A DNA stretch of 64,000 nt from Isoetes taiwanensis (GCA_021234155.1 JAJEKV010000070.1:6630602-6694601), one strand, 5' to 3'. Shown: positions 11,553-25,789, numbered from the stretch's first letter. Program-made: numbers and translations. The notes: a model not told the origin generated them from the sequence alone.

Positions 11553-12391
11553 CGTGAGTGTTCAAGCCACCCAATGCTAATATTGGGGATGCGATACACA
11601 GAGCTGCTAAAGCCCCTTGGGATGCTGCTGCCACGCCTGCTACTCGGGCTCCCAGAGCTACTGCTGCACCACCAGCCTTCCTGCCAACTTGGCCCCAATG
11701 TTTTTATACGAGATGCTATATCCCATAACATATTTTTTGTCACTAGTATACCTATGCAAATAACCTTAAAAAAATCCCACTTAGTTTTTGTTAACTCCCC
11801 TTACTCTACGGAGCTATCCACAATCGGGGGTAATTTCCAATGATAGACCTGAAATATGCATATATAGCAAGTAAATTGTCAAAAGGAATATCCACATAAT
11901 ATTTGCTCAAAAACAAGCTCATATATTCTTAGAATCTATGCCCCACCCACCACATAAAAGAGGGTTTGCCTAACCCAAAATTACCATAAAAATCTATCTG
12001 TAATTTTCCTGCCATGCAATAATATAACAAGAAATTTTCATGGAAAGTTCTCCTTTACCCTAAAGTTTGCCCTATCTAGTTGGCGTACAAACCAAGTTAA
12101 CTGCCAGAATATGGCACAGAGGGCCATTGGCAAAATGGTGTTTATGCTTACAGAGAACCGGCCAAAACTTGCCATGGTTTGAATCCGATGGAAAAGAATA
12201 CCAGCAATCAGAATGCTCCATAAAGTTGTCGTTAGATTCACACATTCAGCATAAGGGCTCACCAGTTCAAATTTAGCGACAGTCTTTTGACAGGCGTGTT
12301 CAAATTCAAATCCCTGATATTAAAAAGTATCCATTCCGAAAAGGCCATTGGCCATTATTGGCACTAGGAATTTGGATGTAGCGCACAAATC
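11553..12391. other. No recognisable gene
   Basis: The sequence after the ORF1 relic keeps a little open frame to about 11,840 but no motif I recognise. The rest is AT-rich without clear structure. Confidence 0.45.
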
Positions 12392-12597
12392 TAGTAGCAT
12401 GAAAGATGAGTAATGAAGATTACCAGTTCAGATTCTGAAGGGGCTTATATCAAATGTTAATGCATGTGCTAGCAACCTTTATTTGAACACAAATGTAATC
12501 TGAAGGCATAAATGTAGTAGCATGTAAGATGCATGATGAAGATTACCAGTTTAGATTCTGAAGAGACCTATATCAAATGTGAATGCATGTGCTAGCA
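12392..12597. repeat. Direct repeat, about 82 bp x 2, period 123
   Basis: Two copies, 12392-12474 and 12515-12597, sharing TAGTAGCATG, GAAGATTACCAGTT, AGATTCTGAAG and AATGCATGTGCTAGCA, separated by about 40 bp. Confidence 0.8.
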
Positions 12598-13094
12598 TCA
12601 GATAGGATTAGCATGTATGGCAAGTAAAACCAAGAAGAATATTCAATTTAAATAGCATTCCTTTGAACTGTGCAGGGCCTTCGAAAGAATGCAAATCCTT
12701 TAGGCTCCTTCAACACTGCAACATCTTTAATTAAAAGGCGACATCTTGTCAGCAGGACATATCTTGAAAGCACAAGCAGAAGTGCTTATAATGCAGAATG
12801 CTTCCATACAATATTCATCTCTGCGTCCCATTCAAACAGTATAGTGCTTTAGTACCTAAGCACAAAGGAGAAGCAGCCTCTGATGTCCATCCTCATTTCC
12901 ATGGATAGCAACACTGAAGATAATGCTCCTGTCCATGTAGAAAAAGCTTAAAAATATGCCCAGGCATGGAAATTTGAAATAAGAATATTGACTTTCTTTT
13001 GAAGTGACCTTTTGGGTCACTAATGTCAGCAAGAATGGTAAGTAGGATATGCATTGACATGGAACATCATCATGGACCACTTTTCAGGATTCCA
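12598..13094. other. No recognisable gene
   Basis: Only short frames without motifs; AT-rich sequence up to the CACTA-like array. Confidence 0.5.
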
Positions 13095-13469
13095 GTTGAC
13101 TATTAATATGATGCTTGAACTGACTAACAAACTGACGTTTAAATTTGACGAAAAATCTGACTAATAAACTGACTAATAAGCATCTGACGAATTACGACAT
13201 TTAAACTAACGTTTAGCTTGACTAATTAGTTGTCTAATAATCTGACTAATGCGGTGACGAGTAGCCGGAAGAATCATTTCTGACACTTTTGCTGACTAAG
13301 AGTCTGACTAGTAACCTGACTATCTGTCTGTTCAAATGTTTGACTAAATATCTGACTAATTAGATGACTTACAAGTTGACGATTACACTGATTAATTTTG
13401 TGACTATTATGCTGACTATCTTCCTATATTCGTCAGAATAATGGTCATGCATAATATCTATTGTAGTTG
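13095..13469 (+). mobile_element. Decayed CACTA end (subterminal repeat array)
   Basis: An array of CTGACTAA-like words, spaced roughly one to two helical turns, runs from 13,095 to about 13,436. It is followed by an inverted CGTCAG word and a degenerate terminus near 13,457-13,469 (TCTATTGTAGTTG, compared with CTTGTAGTG at 19.7 kb). The same order of parts at 19,438-19,726 identifies it as the right end of a related CACTA (En/Spm) element. No transposase was found. Confidence 0.6.
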
Positions 13470-15887
13470 TTGCTATTCCATAGTTCCTTTATTAATATAA
13501 TGATGTAAATGATATATTAAGCATCTAGACTTTTTCATTTATCGAATAACATCTCTATTTAATTGACTCCAATTGTTTTGTAATTTGAGAAGATCATGTT
13601 TCACCAACTCCATTGCAATGGGGAATAGGAGTTGGTAGTAATATCTGTGTTTGTTTAGGTGTTGTTTACTACAATTTGTTTCTCCTCTCACGTAACTTCA
13701 AACTTAAAAGCAATCAGGAATATATATCTCACGAGATCCACTTTAAGACATTTAACAACAACTAAATACTTTAGCCTATCAACTTGCCCCCTTGAGGAAC
13801 TTCTTTTAGAAAAATTTCACACCTACAATTTATAATGATGCACTTCTTGCTTCTAATGCTTAACATCATATCAACTTCAAATGCTTAGCGAAATAAGTAC
13901 CAATGTCTATGATGGTCCAAAGACCATCAAGCACTTGCAATGTGTTTTTATATAAGCTATTTTCTTATCCCAATGAAAGTGTAGTAATGCTAAATACTTT
14001 TTCTAGCAACATATAATACTAAGACCCTTTTTAAATCCATTGATGTTGCTAAGGATATGGTTGGAGCATTTGCAGCATTTTATTATGGCGTATTTGATGT
14101 GAAATAGCATGTTTGATGTTAACCAGACATATAAGATGACTGCCATGAAAAAGAATGGAGAATTCAAAAAGCATAGCCTAGTGTTGGTAGTCCCATCTTT
14201 GAGGATTCAATTTACAAGCATTTATATATAAAGCACTGGAGATCTACTACGTGACAATGAAGCATGTGCTTTCCATATTGTTGTTTGAGAATAACATCGA
14301 TGCCTTGGATGTGAAGCCCCATGTTTGTATTACATGAGCATTATACATCTACTCAAGTAACACTCTCTAAAATTAAGATAGAAAGTTCATTACGACATGT
14401 TTGGCATATTTAGACTAGGAATTTGAGAAATAACAAAAATAGATACCTTTGTTGTTGGGAAAAAAATGGCTTGCATTTGCGTGTTACGTTATTTTTTAGG
14501 CCATGGTGTTATTGTCGCACGGACACGAAACCCAAGGTTCAAAGAACGATGTGTTGATGAAATGATAATTCACAAGGTGAAATGAAGAGTTAGGTTGAGC
14601 CAGTGCGAGGAGGTGCTGACGACGAAGCAATGTTACGTATCTCTTGGACACGAAAATGGCGACTCAATGCACTATGAAATGCAACAGGACGTCCTTGACA
14701 ATTTCCCCCACGTGCCCGTGCTTGTATTCTTTTCCTCTTGATATTTAAGATTGGTACAACATGTTTAGAATATGCCATTTAGCCATGCAAATGTAAATTA
14801 TATTCTTGGTAATAATTGTTAATCACGTTCTCCAGTTAGATGCATTACTGATGCTGGTGCCCCGCATAACACAATACCCCCTGGGAATAACGTATGTGCG
14901 TATGTTCGTGCTCATTTATTATTGAGGATAAGAATTTTACGTTTTTCCTGATCGATCATTTTAAAGGATTTTATTAGCTTATCTTGGTCCATTACCCCAA
15001 CAACACCATAACTAGGCTCATAACTTCTGTTATACCACTTAAGCCTAGCCGCACCGCTTACTGTTTACTCCTTGCGTTAATTATTATGTGGGTGCAAACT
15101 TATAATATTATTATCCTCGTCAATATAATCATTTGCCTAGTTTTATCATTGTTAACGCCACATGGTCTTACCTAGATTAAATGTTCTCCTTGTTATTTCA
15201 TTTTATTTTTTTTCTTTCTTTTATGTTCAGTGGAATCGAAATGTTAAATTATTATGTGGACTTATGAAATTGTTAAAACTTATAAAATTGTTAGGTTTTA
15301 GTTAAAATTTTAGTTAGGTTTTCACGTTGAAGATTGGTCTAGGGCAAAACCTGCTTCGAAAGGGCAGCGGCCAAGGCAAATCCGGCTTCCTCCTCTGTAA
15401 TCGATTCGACTCCTCTTCAGATGGCCACGACCATGGCAAACAGAGAACAAAGCTTTAAGCATGCATAAATGTTTTCTGCAGGTCCGGCCAAGGCTATGGT
15501 TTTCGCTTCTTCAACATCTGTCTTCCTTGTGCAGATTCGTCAGCAGCAAACAGGGATGGCGGATAGATATGGAGGAATAGCAGGCAGAGAATGGATCAGG
15601 CTACTATGGATACGACAGACTCAAGCAATAAAGAGTCGGAAAAATTTTATTTTGTTTTGCAGGGATTCAAAGCACAGATATTAGGCATGGGCAGTTTTAT
15701 GGCAAAGGACCAGCAAATCCGGCACTGGCAAAGGGCTTCTAAGTTCTCCCTGATTTATAATTTATAGCAGAACTACAGATAAGATTAGAACAGAGCAGCA
15801 CATTTAACATGATTTTCTTTCTCTTTTTTATCTCTGATTTCTTATTCATTCCATTTAGATTCTTGTTACAACTTAATACTCTCACAG
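13470..15887. other. No definite gene; possible upstream exons of the SEC14-like relic
   Basis: 13.5-15.3 kb is AT-rich with nothing I can name. Between 15,340 and 15,700 sequence of higher GC content includes acceptor-like TTCTGCAG, TTGTGCAG and TTTTGCAG sites before open stretches. These could be 5' exons of the SEC14-like relic, but their phases do not settle the matter. Confidence 0.35.
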
Positions 15888-16867
15888 ATTCAAGACAGAT
15901 ACAAGATAAGATGCACCAGTATTCACAAAGGATTTCCTTCAGGGTAAATCCTTGTGAAAACTTGCTGCCAATACTGCGGAGTCTGGCGGAACGGCAAACC
16001 GATGGCACATATGATCACAAGGTAACATGTTTTACATAGTAATCTAATGAAATGCACTATCAAATTTTTGAATGCAGCAAAAGACAGGATTAGGATATGG
16101 CATTTTTAATCATATGTAGAGGCAAAGCGGCAGAGGGTCGCTCAAATCTGCAGAACAAAGGCGGCTCAAAGATAGCAATGAAGGATTGCCTTCGCCAGTT
16201 TGCTTGGGACAGCCAGGTTGTGTGAACTTTATTTCATTTGGATTTGGAAATTTTTATGGGCACATGTTTTAGGGGCTTGGAAATTCAGAAACAATTCAGT
16301 CTCAGTATTAAGCACCTTAAATTCTTGACTAACAGGTTGCTTCTGGCTCGAAAATTGGAACAAGGTTCAAAATGGATCGTTAATACAGGTATGATATATT
16401 GTGATGAAATCTGGTTATGGCTACAGCTGTTGCGAATGAAACAGATAATTGGATGTAATATTGTAACTTTGTTTTGCAAATATAGACCTTCAAGTTTATG
16501 GAGCGGCAACTAATGAAGGAAATATATCCACATTTTCATCACAAAACAAATAAGGCTGGGGCGCCCTATATACATTGAAAGATTAAGAAAGCTTAATGTG
16601 GATGATCTACTTAAAATCACAACTATGGAGCAGATGCTTATGTATCATAGCAAAAAATGGAAGGTAATAATCGAATGGAGAATTTTTGCTTGTTCTAAGA
16701 AAGCTGGAAGATCTATTCTTCATTCCCTTGCAATTTTAGACCTCATAGGAGTGGTAAGTACTGCAGAACATACTTGCATAAGCTTTTTAAAATGCATTTT
16801 CGTTTGGTTTATGCATGACAGTTGGGGTCAAAGCAAGCTGCTCAGTGTAAGGATGAAGAAAAATATG
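15888..16867 (+). pseudogene. SEC14-like (CRAL-TRIO) lipid-transfer protein fragment
   Basis: Five exons with matching splice phases: 15888-16021, 16120-16216, 16336-16388, 16486-16753 and 16822-16867. Each begins after a TAG or CAG acceptor and ends at GT. Exon 4 encodes the diagnostic CRAL-TRIO core: YPHFHHKTNKAG, then RPIYIERL, VDDLLKITTMEQMLMYH and an FACS...AILDLIGV block, as in phosphatidylinositol/phosphatidylcholine transfer proteins that carry lipids between membranes. A G run (GGGG at 16558-16561 where three would keep frame) shifts the frame inside exon 4. Exons 1-3 read well (CENLLPILRSLAERQ, GCFWLENWNKVQNG) but I do not recognise them. Possible later exons at 16984 and 17143-17168 end in TGA. 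The second half of the lipid-binding fold is missing, so this is a truncated or captured gene. Confidence 0.72.
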
Positions 16868-17323
16868 GTATGAATTCTAAAAGAAGTTGCACCAATGTTT
16901 TTTGCCTTTTTTTTCTTATTTTCCTTTCTCATTTCGTAGCATTGTTGCCTTTCTTGCAAAGATCCCTAAATTAATTTGGGCAGTTGATTGGAATGCGAAA
17001 AAGAGTGAGCCACAAAGATGGCGGCGGGTTTGTTGGGTGCTTTAATTATTTTATGTTATTCTTACAATTTGTGCAACTTGATTTGGTGAAAATGTCTACT
17101 TGGTACATTCTTGCTCTGATAATATCTCTCTGTCATATACAGAAATTACAACAAGATCCTCTTACATGAGAAAATGAGTATATGCATATTGGAGATCAAC
17201 AAGGTAATCATAATTAGTTAAAGATTGCTCTTGTTAATTCTCTTTTCTAGGTAGCTTTCTGAGCGATTGAAAAATTGATTCTTTTGTAGACTGAAAAAAT
17301 GATTCTTTTATACATATCAGTTG

Positions 17324-18426
17324 TTGTTGTATATATCAGTTGTTATACATATCAGTTGTTGTTGTATGCTATTTATCATAACATATATATGTTCTTATGT
17401 TTGTCCTCCTGAATCTGGCCGTTGATCCGGGATCCTACGGCTCACGTGGGTTTGGGACGTATCCTACGGCCCAGATGGCTTGGTAGTTTGTGTAAAGACT
17501 ATATGTAAGCGATCCTACGGTCCAGGTTGATCTGATCCTGATTGTTAGTCCGAGATCCTACGGCTCACGTTGCTTTGGGACACATCCTACGGTGCAGATG
17601 GCTTTGGGAATTATATGTAATCGATCCTACGGTCTAGGTTGATCCGATCCTGATCGTCGATCCGAGATCTTACGGCTCACGTGGCTTGGCACATATCCTA
17701 CGGTGCACATGACTTTGGGAATTATATAATGTAATAGATCCTATGGCTCATGTTGCTTTAATTATTATCACGTGGTGAGAGCTCGACCCTTGATCGGGTC
17801 CAAGATCCTACGGCCCAAGTTGAATGCTCATCCCTTAGGAAAAGGCTTTTAAAATTTTTATGTTGTGTGGGGGATTGTTGTACATATCAGTTGTTATACA
17901 TATCAGTTGTTGTATGCTATTTATCATATCATAACATATATATGTTCTTATGTTTGTCCTCCTGAATCCGGCCGTTGATCCGAGACCCTACGGCTCACAT
18001 GGCTTTGGGATGTATCCTACGGCCCAGATGGCTTGGTAGTTTGTGCATAGACTATATGTAAGCGATCCTACGGTCCAGGTTGATCTGATCCTGATTGTTA
18101 GTCCGAGATCCTACGGCTCACGTTGCTTTGGGACACATCCTACGGTGCACATGGCTTTGGGAATTATATGTAATCGATCCTACGGTCTAGATTGATCCGA
18201 TCCTGATCGTCGATCCGAGATCTTACGGTTCACGTGGCTTGGCACATATCCTACGGTGCACATGACTTTGGGAATTATATGTAATAGATCCTATGGCTCA
18301 TGTTGCTTTAATTATTATCACGTGGTGAGAGCTCGACCCTTGATCGGGTCCAAGATCCTACGGCCCAAGTTGAATGCTCATCCCTTAGGAAAAGACTTTT
18401 AAATTTTTTATGTTGTGTGGGGGATT
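17324..18426. repeat. 551-bp tandem duplication of a multi-repeat block
   Basis: Unit 1 (17,324-17,874) and unit 2 (17,875 to about 18,426) are almost identical. Each unit is itself built from shorter repeats with the core GATCCTACGG, often followed by TCACGT or TCCAGGTTGATC. Unit 2 continues into the SINE-like sequence at 18,421, while unit 1 stops at the same GGGGGATT and jumps back to the start, which marks the duplication breakpoint. Confidence 0.85.
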
Positions 18427-18475
18427 CGAACCCTGGCCATTGACCCCCCAGCCCCCTATTCTAACCACTAGACCA
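18421..18475 (-). repeat. tRNA-derived SINE-like sequence
   Basis: On the minus strand an A-box-like TGGTCTAGTGGTTAGAATAG is followed about 35 bp later by a perfect B box, GGTTCGAATCC. These are the two internal RNA polymerase III promoter boxes. The sequence does not fold as a clean tRNA gene, so a SINE head or tRNA relic is the better reading. Confidence 0.6.
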
Positions 18476-18547
18476 AGCATTAATTCCATAAACAATTTAT
18501 GTTTCAAGTATACTTAAGGGTATTCCCATTAAGATAAAATAGACTAT

Positions 18548-19210
18548 AACATTTTAGCTAGTTCAAGAAAGTTCTAGAATGTTCTGGAATCTAGAAAGTT
18601 CTAGAATCTTCTAGAAAGTTCTAGAACATAAGGGAATCTAGGGGGATCTAAGAAAATTCTTCCAGAAAGTTCCAAATTGTTCTAATAAGTTTTAGAATGT
18701 TCAAGAATGTAGGGGAATCTACGGGAATGCAAAGAAATCTAGGGAAATACTTCCAGAAAGTTCTAGAATATATTGAAAGTCTTAGAATGTTCCAGAAAGT
18801 CTTAGAATGTTCTAAAAAGTTCTGGAATGTAAAGGAATCCAAAAGAATCTAATAGAATCTAAGAAAAATCTTATAAAATTTAAGAGAATCTAGGAAAATA
18901 TTTACAAGCCTAAGGGAATCTCTTAAAATCTGGGGGATCTAAATGAATCTTCATAAAATCTAAGGGAATCTAAGAAAATGTTGATGAAATCTTAGAGTAT
19001 CTAAGGGAATCTTTACAGAATCTCTTTGAATCTCATGTAATGTAAGGGAACCTAGGGCAATCTCATAAAATCTAAAGGAATCTAAGGGAATCTAAGGGGA
19101 TCTTCATAGAATCTTGGAGAATCTACGGAAATCTAATGGAACAAATGCTCACGAAACCTCTAAGAGAACCTTGGTAGAATCTTAGAGAATGTATGAATTT
19201 AGAGTATTCT
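18548..19210. repeat. GAA/TTC-rich degenerate repeat array
   Basis: The first part (18,562-18,840) is a run of TTCTAGAA-type words. In 18,562-18,626 units of GAA and TTC alternate every five bases for several turns, the layout of heat-shock elements. The second part grades into (GAATCTAAGG)n-like repeats. The frame across it (18,648-18,842, minus) is only the repeat read through. Confidence 0.75.
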
Positions 19211-19313
19211 CAAAAGATTCTTTTAGAATGTAGGGCACGACAAGAACTTGCACGTAGGAACATGCTAAAACTCGAACATGCACCGTAGGACGCATTAAAT
19301 TTCTTGTATATCT

Positions 19314-19365
19314 ATTTAAATAACTAGAGACAATGGTTTAACCAAGGTTCGATTCCTTGGAGCTC
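19314..19365. repeat. Possible tRNA B-box remnant
   Basis: GGTTCGATTCC at about 19,347, flanked by CCAA and TTGG, has the form of a tRNA T-arm. I find no A box upstream, so this is at most a SINE or tRNA fragment. Confidence 0.3.
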
Positions 19366-19437
19366 CTTTCATTTATTTGCAGTACGAAAAATACCAATTT
19401 TTATGTATTGGCAATATTTTCAATAAAGTGACCAATA

Positions 19438-19726
19438 TTCTAACTATTGCATTGACTAATAAACTGACTAATATTATGATTAACTGACGAACTATCTGAC
19501 TAACAAAATGACGAATTGTGTGACTATTTAAATGACTAATTCTTTGACTATTCAACTGACTAATCCTCTGACTATGTCTGACTAATGATCTGACTATTAT
19601 TCTGACTTTAAATCGTCAGATAAAACTCGTCAGTATATTTGTCAGGAATAAGGATTGGACGGTTGTCTATTTTATAAAGGCTCTCTGACGATTATTCTGA
19701 CGTTTAACCATCATTATCTTGTAGTG
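19438..19726 (+). mobile_element. CACTA (En/Spm-type) right terminus
   Basis: About 15-20 CTGACTA/TGACGA words in a dense array, then CGTCAG words in the opposite sense, ending in CTTGTAGTG at 19,718-19,726. Reverse-complemented, the end reads CACTACAAGATAATGATGG, the standard CACTA terminus with its subterminal transposase-binding repeats. The left end and transposase were not found in this window. Confidence 0.75.
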
Positions 19727-21717
<1,991 letters not shown>

Positions 21718-22154
21718 CACATTCAAATACGTTCTTCACCAGGATGCATAAAAAACCTTACTTGAATTAGATAAGAAAATGCAGCTCAAAATAATTCCAA
21801 GAGGCAACCAACTCGTCTTACGGTCTTGGCATATCCGTAGATATATCCCACCAATAGATACTTTTCTTAATAAGCAAGCTTCTTTATATGTGGCATCTTA
21901 ATCATACAAAAAAAAGAAGCCTTAACAGAATAGAATAGAATAGAATAGAATAGAATAGAATAGAATAGTTTTTTTAACGTCCACGGAGACCAATAGGTCA
22001 TGGGACCCATACAATGGGCTAGTACAATCATTACTACTAGGATTAAAAAACCCCTGCCTCGAAAGGTTTTCAAGGGAAAAACCTTTGCAGTAATAATGAT
22101 ACTAGACAAGCGGAGATAATGACTACTGAGGGCTCAGTAATTGCAGACGTTTAT

Positions 22155-22545
22155 CTAGAACCTCAAGTATGTATAATGCCAAGTCATGCACAGATGGTGT
22201 GGAAGCGTGGAATGGAATGCTAAGGTCAAAAAATGATTCCGGACTATCTCAAAAGCAGGGCAACTCAGAAGAGTATGGCTCAATCCGTAGCCTGTCTCAA
22301 TCTGTAGCCTGCCGTGCGAATTGATGCAATAGCTACAAGCTTGTTCCTGGAACAAAACCTGTCTCTTGTAAAAGAATAGCATAGGGCACCGTTGTTTTAA
22401 CTCCGAGGCTGTAAGTGAGAAAGGACTTTTGCACCCGCTCCAAGCTCTCCCAAGCACTAGCACTAATGGCGTGCCCCCACACTTGAGCCATACAAGAAAA
22501 AGCAGCTCTACCAAAGCCCGAAACAAGTGGGCTTTCCGTGGCCAA
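22155..22545 (-). pseudogene. LINE copy 1, C-terminal region of ORF2
   Basis: Two overlapping frames carry SASAWESLERVQKSFLTYSLG and, later, LLSCPAFEIVRNHFLTLAFHS, matching copy 2 and ending the polyprotein just before the 3' untranslated tail. A piece present in copy 2 (30.8-31.2 kb) is missing here, so an internal deletion has occurred. Confidence 0.75.
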
Positions 22546-22799
22546 TCATGAATTTCTCAGCGAAAATTGTTTTGCATTGCATAGAGTGCTCTCCATCCAA
22601 AGAGGCACCCGGCTTGGTAATACATTTGTTCCCAAAGTGTGTTCTTCTGAAATTCTACACCAAGATACTTGTAGCTATCTACAACTTCAACCGCAGCCTA
22701 TCATAGTGCATAGGGGAACATTGTGACGAGAAGATTGAACTACCAAAAGCTTGGTCTTTTGGAGATTAACACGCAGACCCTATGTTCTCCACGAAGCTG

Positions 22800-23710
22800 T
22801 GCGAGCATGTAAATGTTCTTGCATACTAGCGGCGGTATGTGCCAAGTGAAACATCATCGGCATACATAAGTTGCCTAATGATATAGTGTGCCAAATATGG
22901 ACCTCCTAGCCGCCATGATTATCAAGCCATTCTTCCAATTGATCAATGTACAAGCCAAAGAGTGTAGGAGATAAAGGGCAACCCCTCGATTTAACTCCAA
23001 TATTGCTAGTGATTTGAGTACGATCTTTGGAAATTTAGCAAAAACCCTTTCATAGAGCCGATAGATCTGCATTTTGAAGAGATCTTGTGGAACCCCAAGT
23101 GCCTGCAAGCATCAAAAAAGAAGCTCACGTAATCTTGTATCAAAAGCGTAAGTAAAATCCACAAAGCATATATAGAGGTCTTGTTTCAAACTTCGACTAT
23201 ATTCAATAAGCATGCAATGTGAAAATATGGTCTATTGTAGAACGGCATGGACGAAAAGCTTTGCTGTCCTAAGACGCATACACCAAGTATGTTACGCCCA
23301 TGATGTCAATTGCTTCTCGGTAAGACCGGCTAAGAGCTTTGAAAATATGGAACTTACCATGATCATGCGATAATTAGAAGGGTCATGCTTATCACCTACT
23401 TTGTAAATTGGTACGACCTTCTTGTGGCCCAAGTTTACGGCAAGCCTTCTTGCAAAGCTTGATTTAAAAGAGTAGTGATGATTGGAAGCAATAGCGGACC
23501 CCCATTTAAGCAATGCAGCTTGCAAACCTTGAAGATCAGGAGACTTGCCATTAGATAGATGCCGCAGTCCTTCTTTGACTTCCTCCTCTGTGAATTGAAG
23601 AATATCACCTACCAAAGGAGGCACAGAATTAAGGACCCCAGGATGATAATATAAGTGCATTGCTGCATAGAAATATGTCCAAGGGTAGGAGGTGATCGAT
23701 ATAATATTTT
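22800..23710 (-). pseudogene. LINE copy 1, reverse transcriptase
   Basis: RT motifs in order on the minus strand: FTEEEVKEGLRHLSNGKSPD and LKWG (fingers), VVPIYKVGDKHDPSNYRMI, and the catalytic YADD at 22,853-22,864. The domain copies element RNA at the nicked target site. Frames are broken between 23,108 and 23,292 and around YADD. Confidence 0.85.
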
Positions 23711-24149
23711 GCGCTAGAAGGTCCGAGGCTCACGTAGAAGTAATTCAAACATTTGCTTCTGATGCTCAGCGACAAAGCGTGCCTTCTTGCATTTCAAAAC
23801 AGACTTATAATTCTGAATGGCATTATGTCGCATATCTGGCTCAACTATCATTCGCAATTGTTTTTTAAGCTGCTTGCAGTCTTCATCAAACCAGGCATTT
23901 CTAGGAAAGGATTTCCTACCAGCATGAGCAACACCAGAAGTGCGTGTACCAAAGCAAGAGACAACAGAAGTAAGCACAGTATCAGCAAATGCTGCATTAC
24001 GCTCTTCAAGAGTTGGGTAATCCAAAATATCTGCAAGCGCAGGAGCTAATGTCTGTTCATATTCAAAAGATCTAGAATAAGTCAAGCGAATGCGAGGGAC
24101 AGGAGCCTGGATAGCAATGGGTTGAAGAGGTGGAAGCTGCCACTTTAAT

Positions 24150-24985
24150 GACAAATAAAGTGGGTAGTGATCAGATTTTATCTCCTCATCTCTATGCCTT
24201 GTGCCAATTCGAAAATCTAAAATGAGATCCAAGGCTTGCACTTGGGAAATGACATAATCAACAACACTAGTACCACCACCCTGCCTATCCTGTCTGCATG
24301 TAATACCTTTAGAGTGTGGCAATTGCTCTAAGCCATTACAAAGTACCATTTCAAATACTTCACACAACTGGATGAGCTCCCTTCCAAATGTTGAGACGGG
24401 TTTGTTAGCATCAGGCGATGAACGTGGAAAGACTGTATCATTAGCAGACATCCATAAAGGGTCACGAACATCCTCAAGTATGAGTTGAGCGGCTTGCATT
24501 TCAGCGGTCACGAGCATTAAAATCACCAAGAAGAATAACATGCCCCAACCGTTTGAATTGAGCAATGTCATCATAAAGATCACCATAGGGATCATCTGCG
24601 GCGACATCATATTCATCATAAAAAGGTGATGATGTAGGTGGGAAGTAACATGCAGCAACAAAAATGGTACTACTATTGTGGCAATGAAGTTTGATCCACA
24701 TGTAGCGATTATATCTATCAGCTTTATGAAGCGTGATATATGGAGCAAGGGCATCTTTAAAATAGCAAGCAACTCCACAAGAACCTCGTTGCCCATGGCA
24801 TTCATTAAATAATGAAAAGAATTGATAGCCCAGTAAAATGAGGTAGCCGCTTTGGTGAATGCTCCCACATTTCCATGAGCAGAAGGATATCCATATCTTT
24901 TGCAATGGGATTCAAGCCATCACCTTTACGCCAGGGAAAACCTCGACAATTCTAGGACACCAACCGAAGGCACATTTCCTAGGAA
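24150..24985 (-). pseudogene. LINE copy 1, AP-type endonuclease
   Basis: The domain that nicks target DNA. It opens with NCRGFPWRKGDGLN and DILLLMEMWE (catalytic Glu), then HVILLGDFNARD near 24,505-24,545, SVVDYVISQ, and SDHYPLYLSLKW near 24,160 (catalytic His). The reading changes frame near 24,505 and again near 24,870, so it cannot make one protein. Confidence 0.85.
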
Positions 24986-25315
24986 GGTACATTTGAGGTA
25001 TGAGCAAAGGCGAATCGAGGAGGTCGGAGCAATAGAGGCGGCGGCCGCAGCGAAGTGTAGCAAAGAACATCGGCAGCAGCGACATCAAGGGTACCATTAG
25101 CAACATCATGAGAGGAATGGCCTTGGAGCGTAAGAAGATGTGGTGGGTGCGAGAAGATGGAATAACACGAGGCGCATTTGCAGGCGTTGGTATGTGCATG
25201 GGAAATGGGAGAATGGATTTTAACACCAGCAAGTATGAGTGGTCAGTAGCATGATGAAAGGTGTCGACAAAGGTTGCATGTGATGGTGTAAAAATACGTA
25301 GTTTTCCACGAATCG

Positions 25316-25789
25316 CTAGTCAACCTTACCACCATTCTTTTGAATGTCCTGGACCTTTTGCAAATTCTGGCGTCTGGCTAACTGTTGGGACTTAGTAAGA
25401 TCAAAATCCAGATAGAGAGATGTCCCTTTCAATTGATTGGCCTGCTTGAGGATATCCATTTTAGTACTCAAATTTTGCACTGAAAATTTCACTATGCGCG
25501 GGTGGTGGGGCTGCAATGCTCCAACCCTATGTGCAGCAGTGACAACAACTGGTGTTGTGAAGTCCAATTTAGCTAACACCAAAGTCTGTACCTTCTGTTG
25601 CAAGTCCTCTGCTGCTTCTTCTGGCATGCCACGAATTACCAGATTACACTGACGGTTATGCCTATCAATGTATTCTCTACGCCTCTGAGCAGATGTAGAT
25701 GCAGGTGTAGATGCAAAACCTGTTACATGAGTGAAATGAAGATCCTTCCATGACACTGCTATGGCCTTAATGAGCACAAGCTGCCTCAA
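25316..25789 (-). pseudogene. LINE copy 1, ORF1-like RNA-binding protein
   Basis: A 157-codon frame with an RRM-like start (RQCNLVIRGMPEEAAEDL) and the C-terminal block HPRIVKFSVQNLSTKMDILK, then LKGTSLYLDFDLTKSQQLAR. It is homologous to 11151-11552. The N-terminal coiled-coil part expected in this family is not visible upstream, so the protein is truncated. Confidence 0.75.

Noticed and set aside
13018-13030. CACTAATGTCAG as a left CACTA terminus
   Set aside because: It lacks the CACTACAAG continuation and any subterminal array in the proper sense; likely chance.
18648-18842. A 64-codon Phe/Leu-rich minus-strand frame
   Set aside because: It is the GAA/TTC repeat read through; no protein features.
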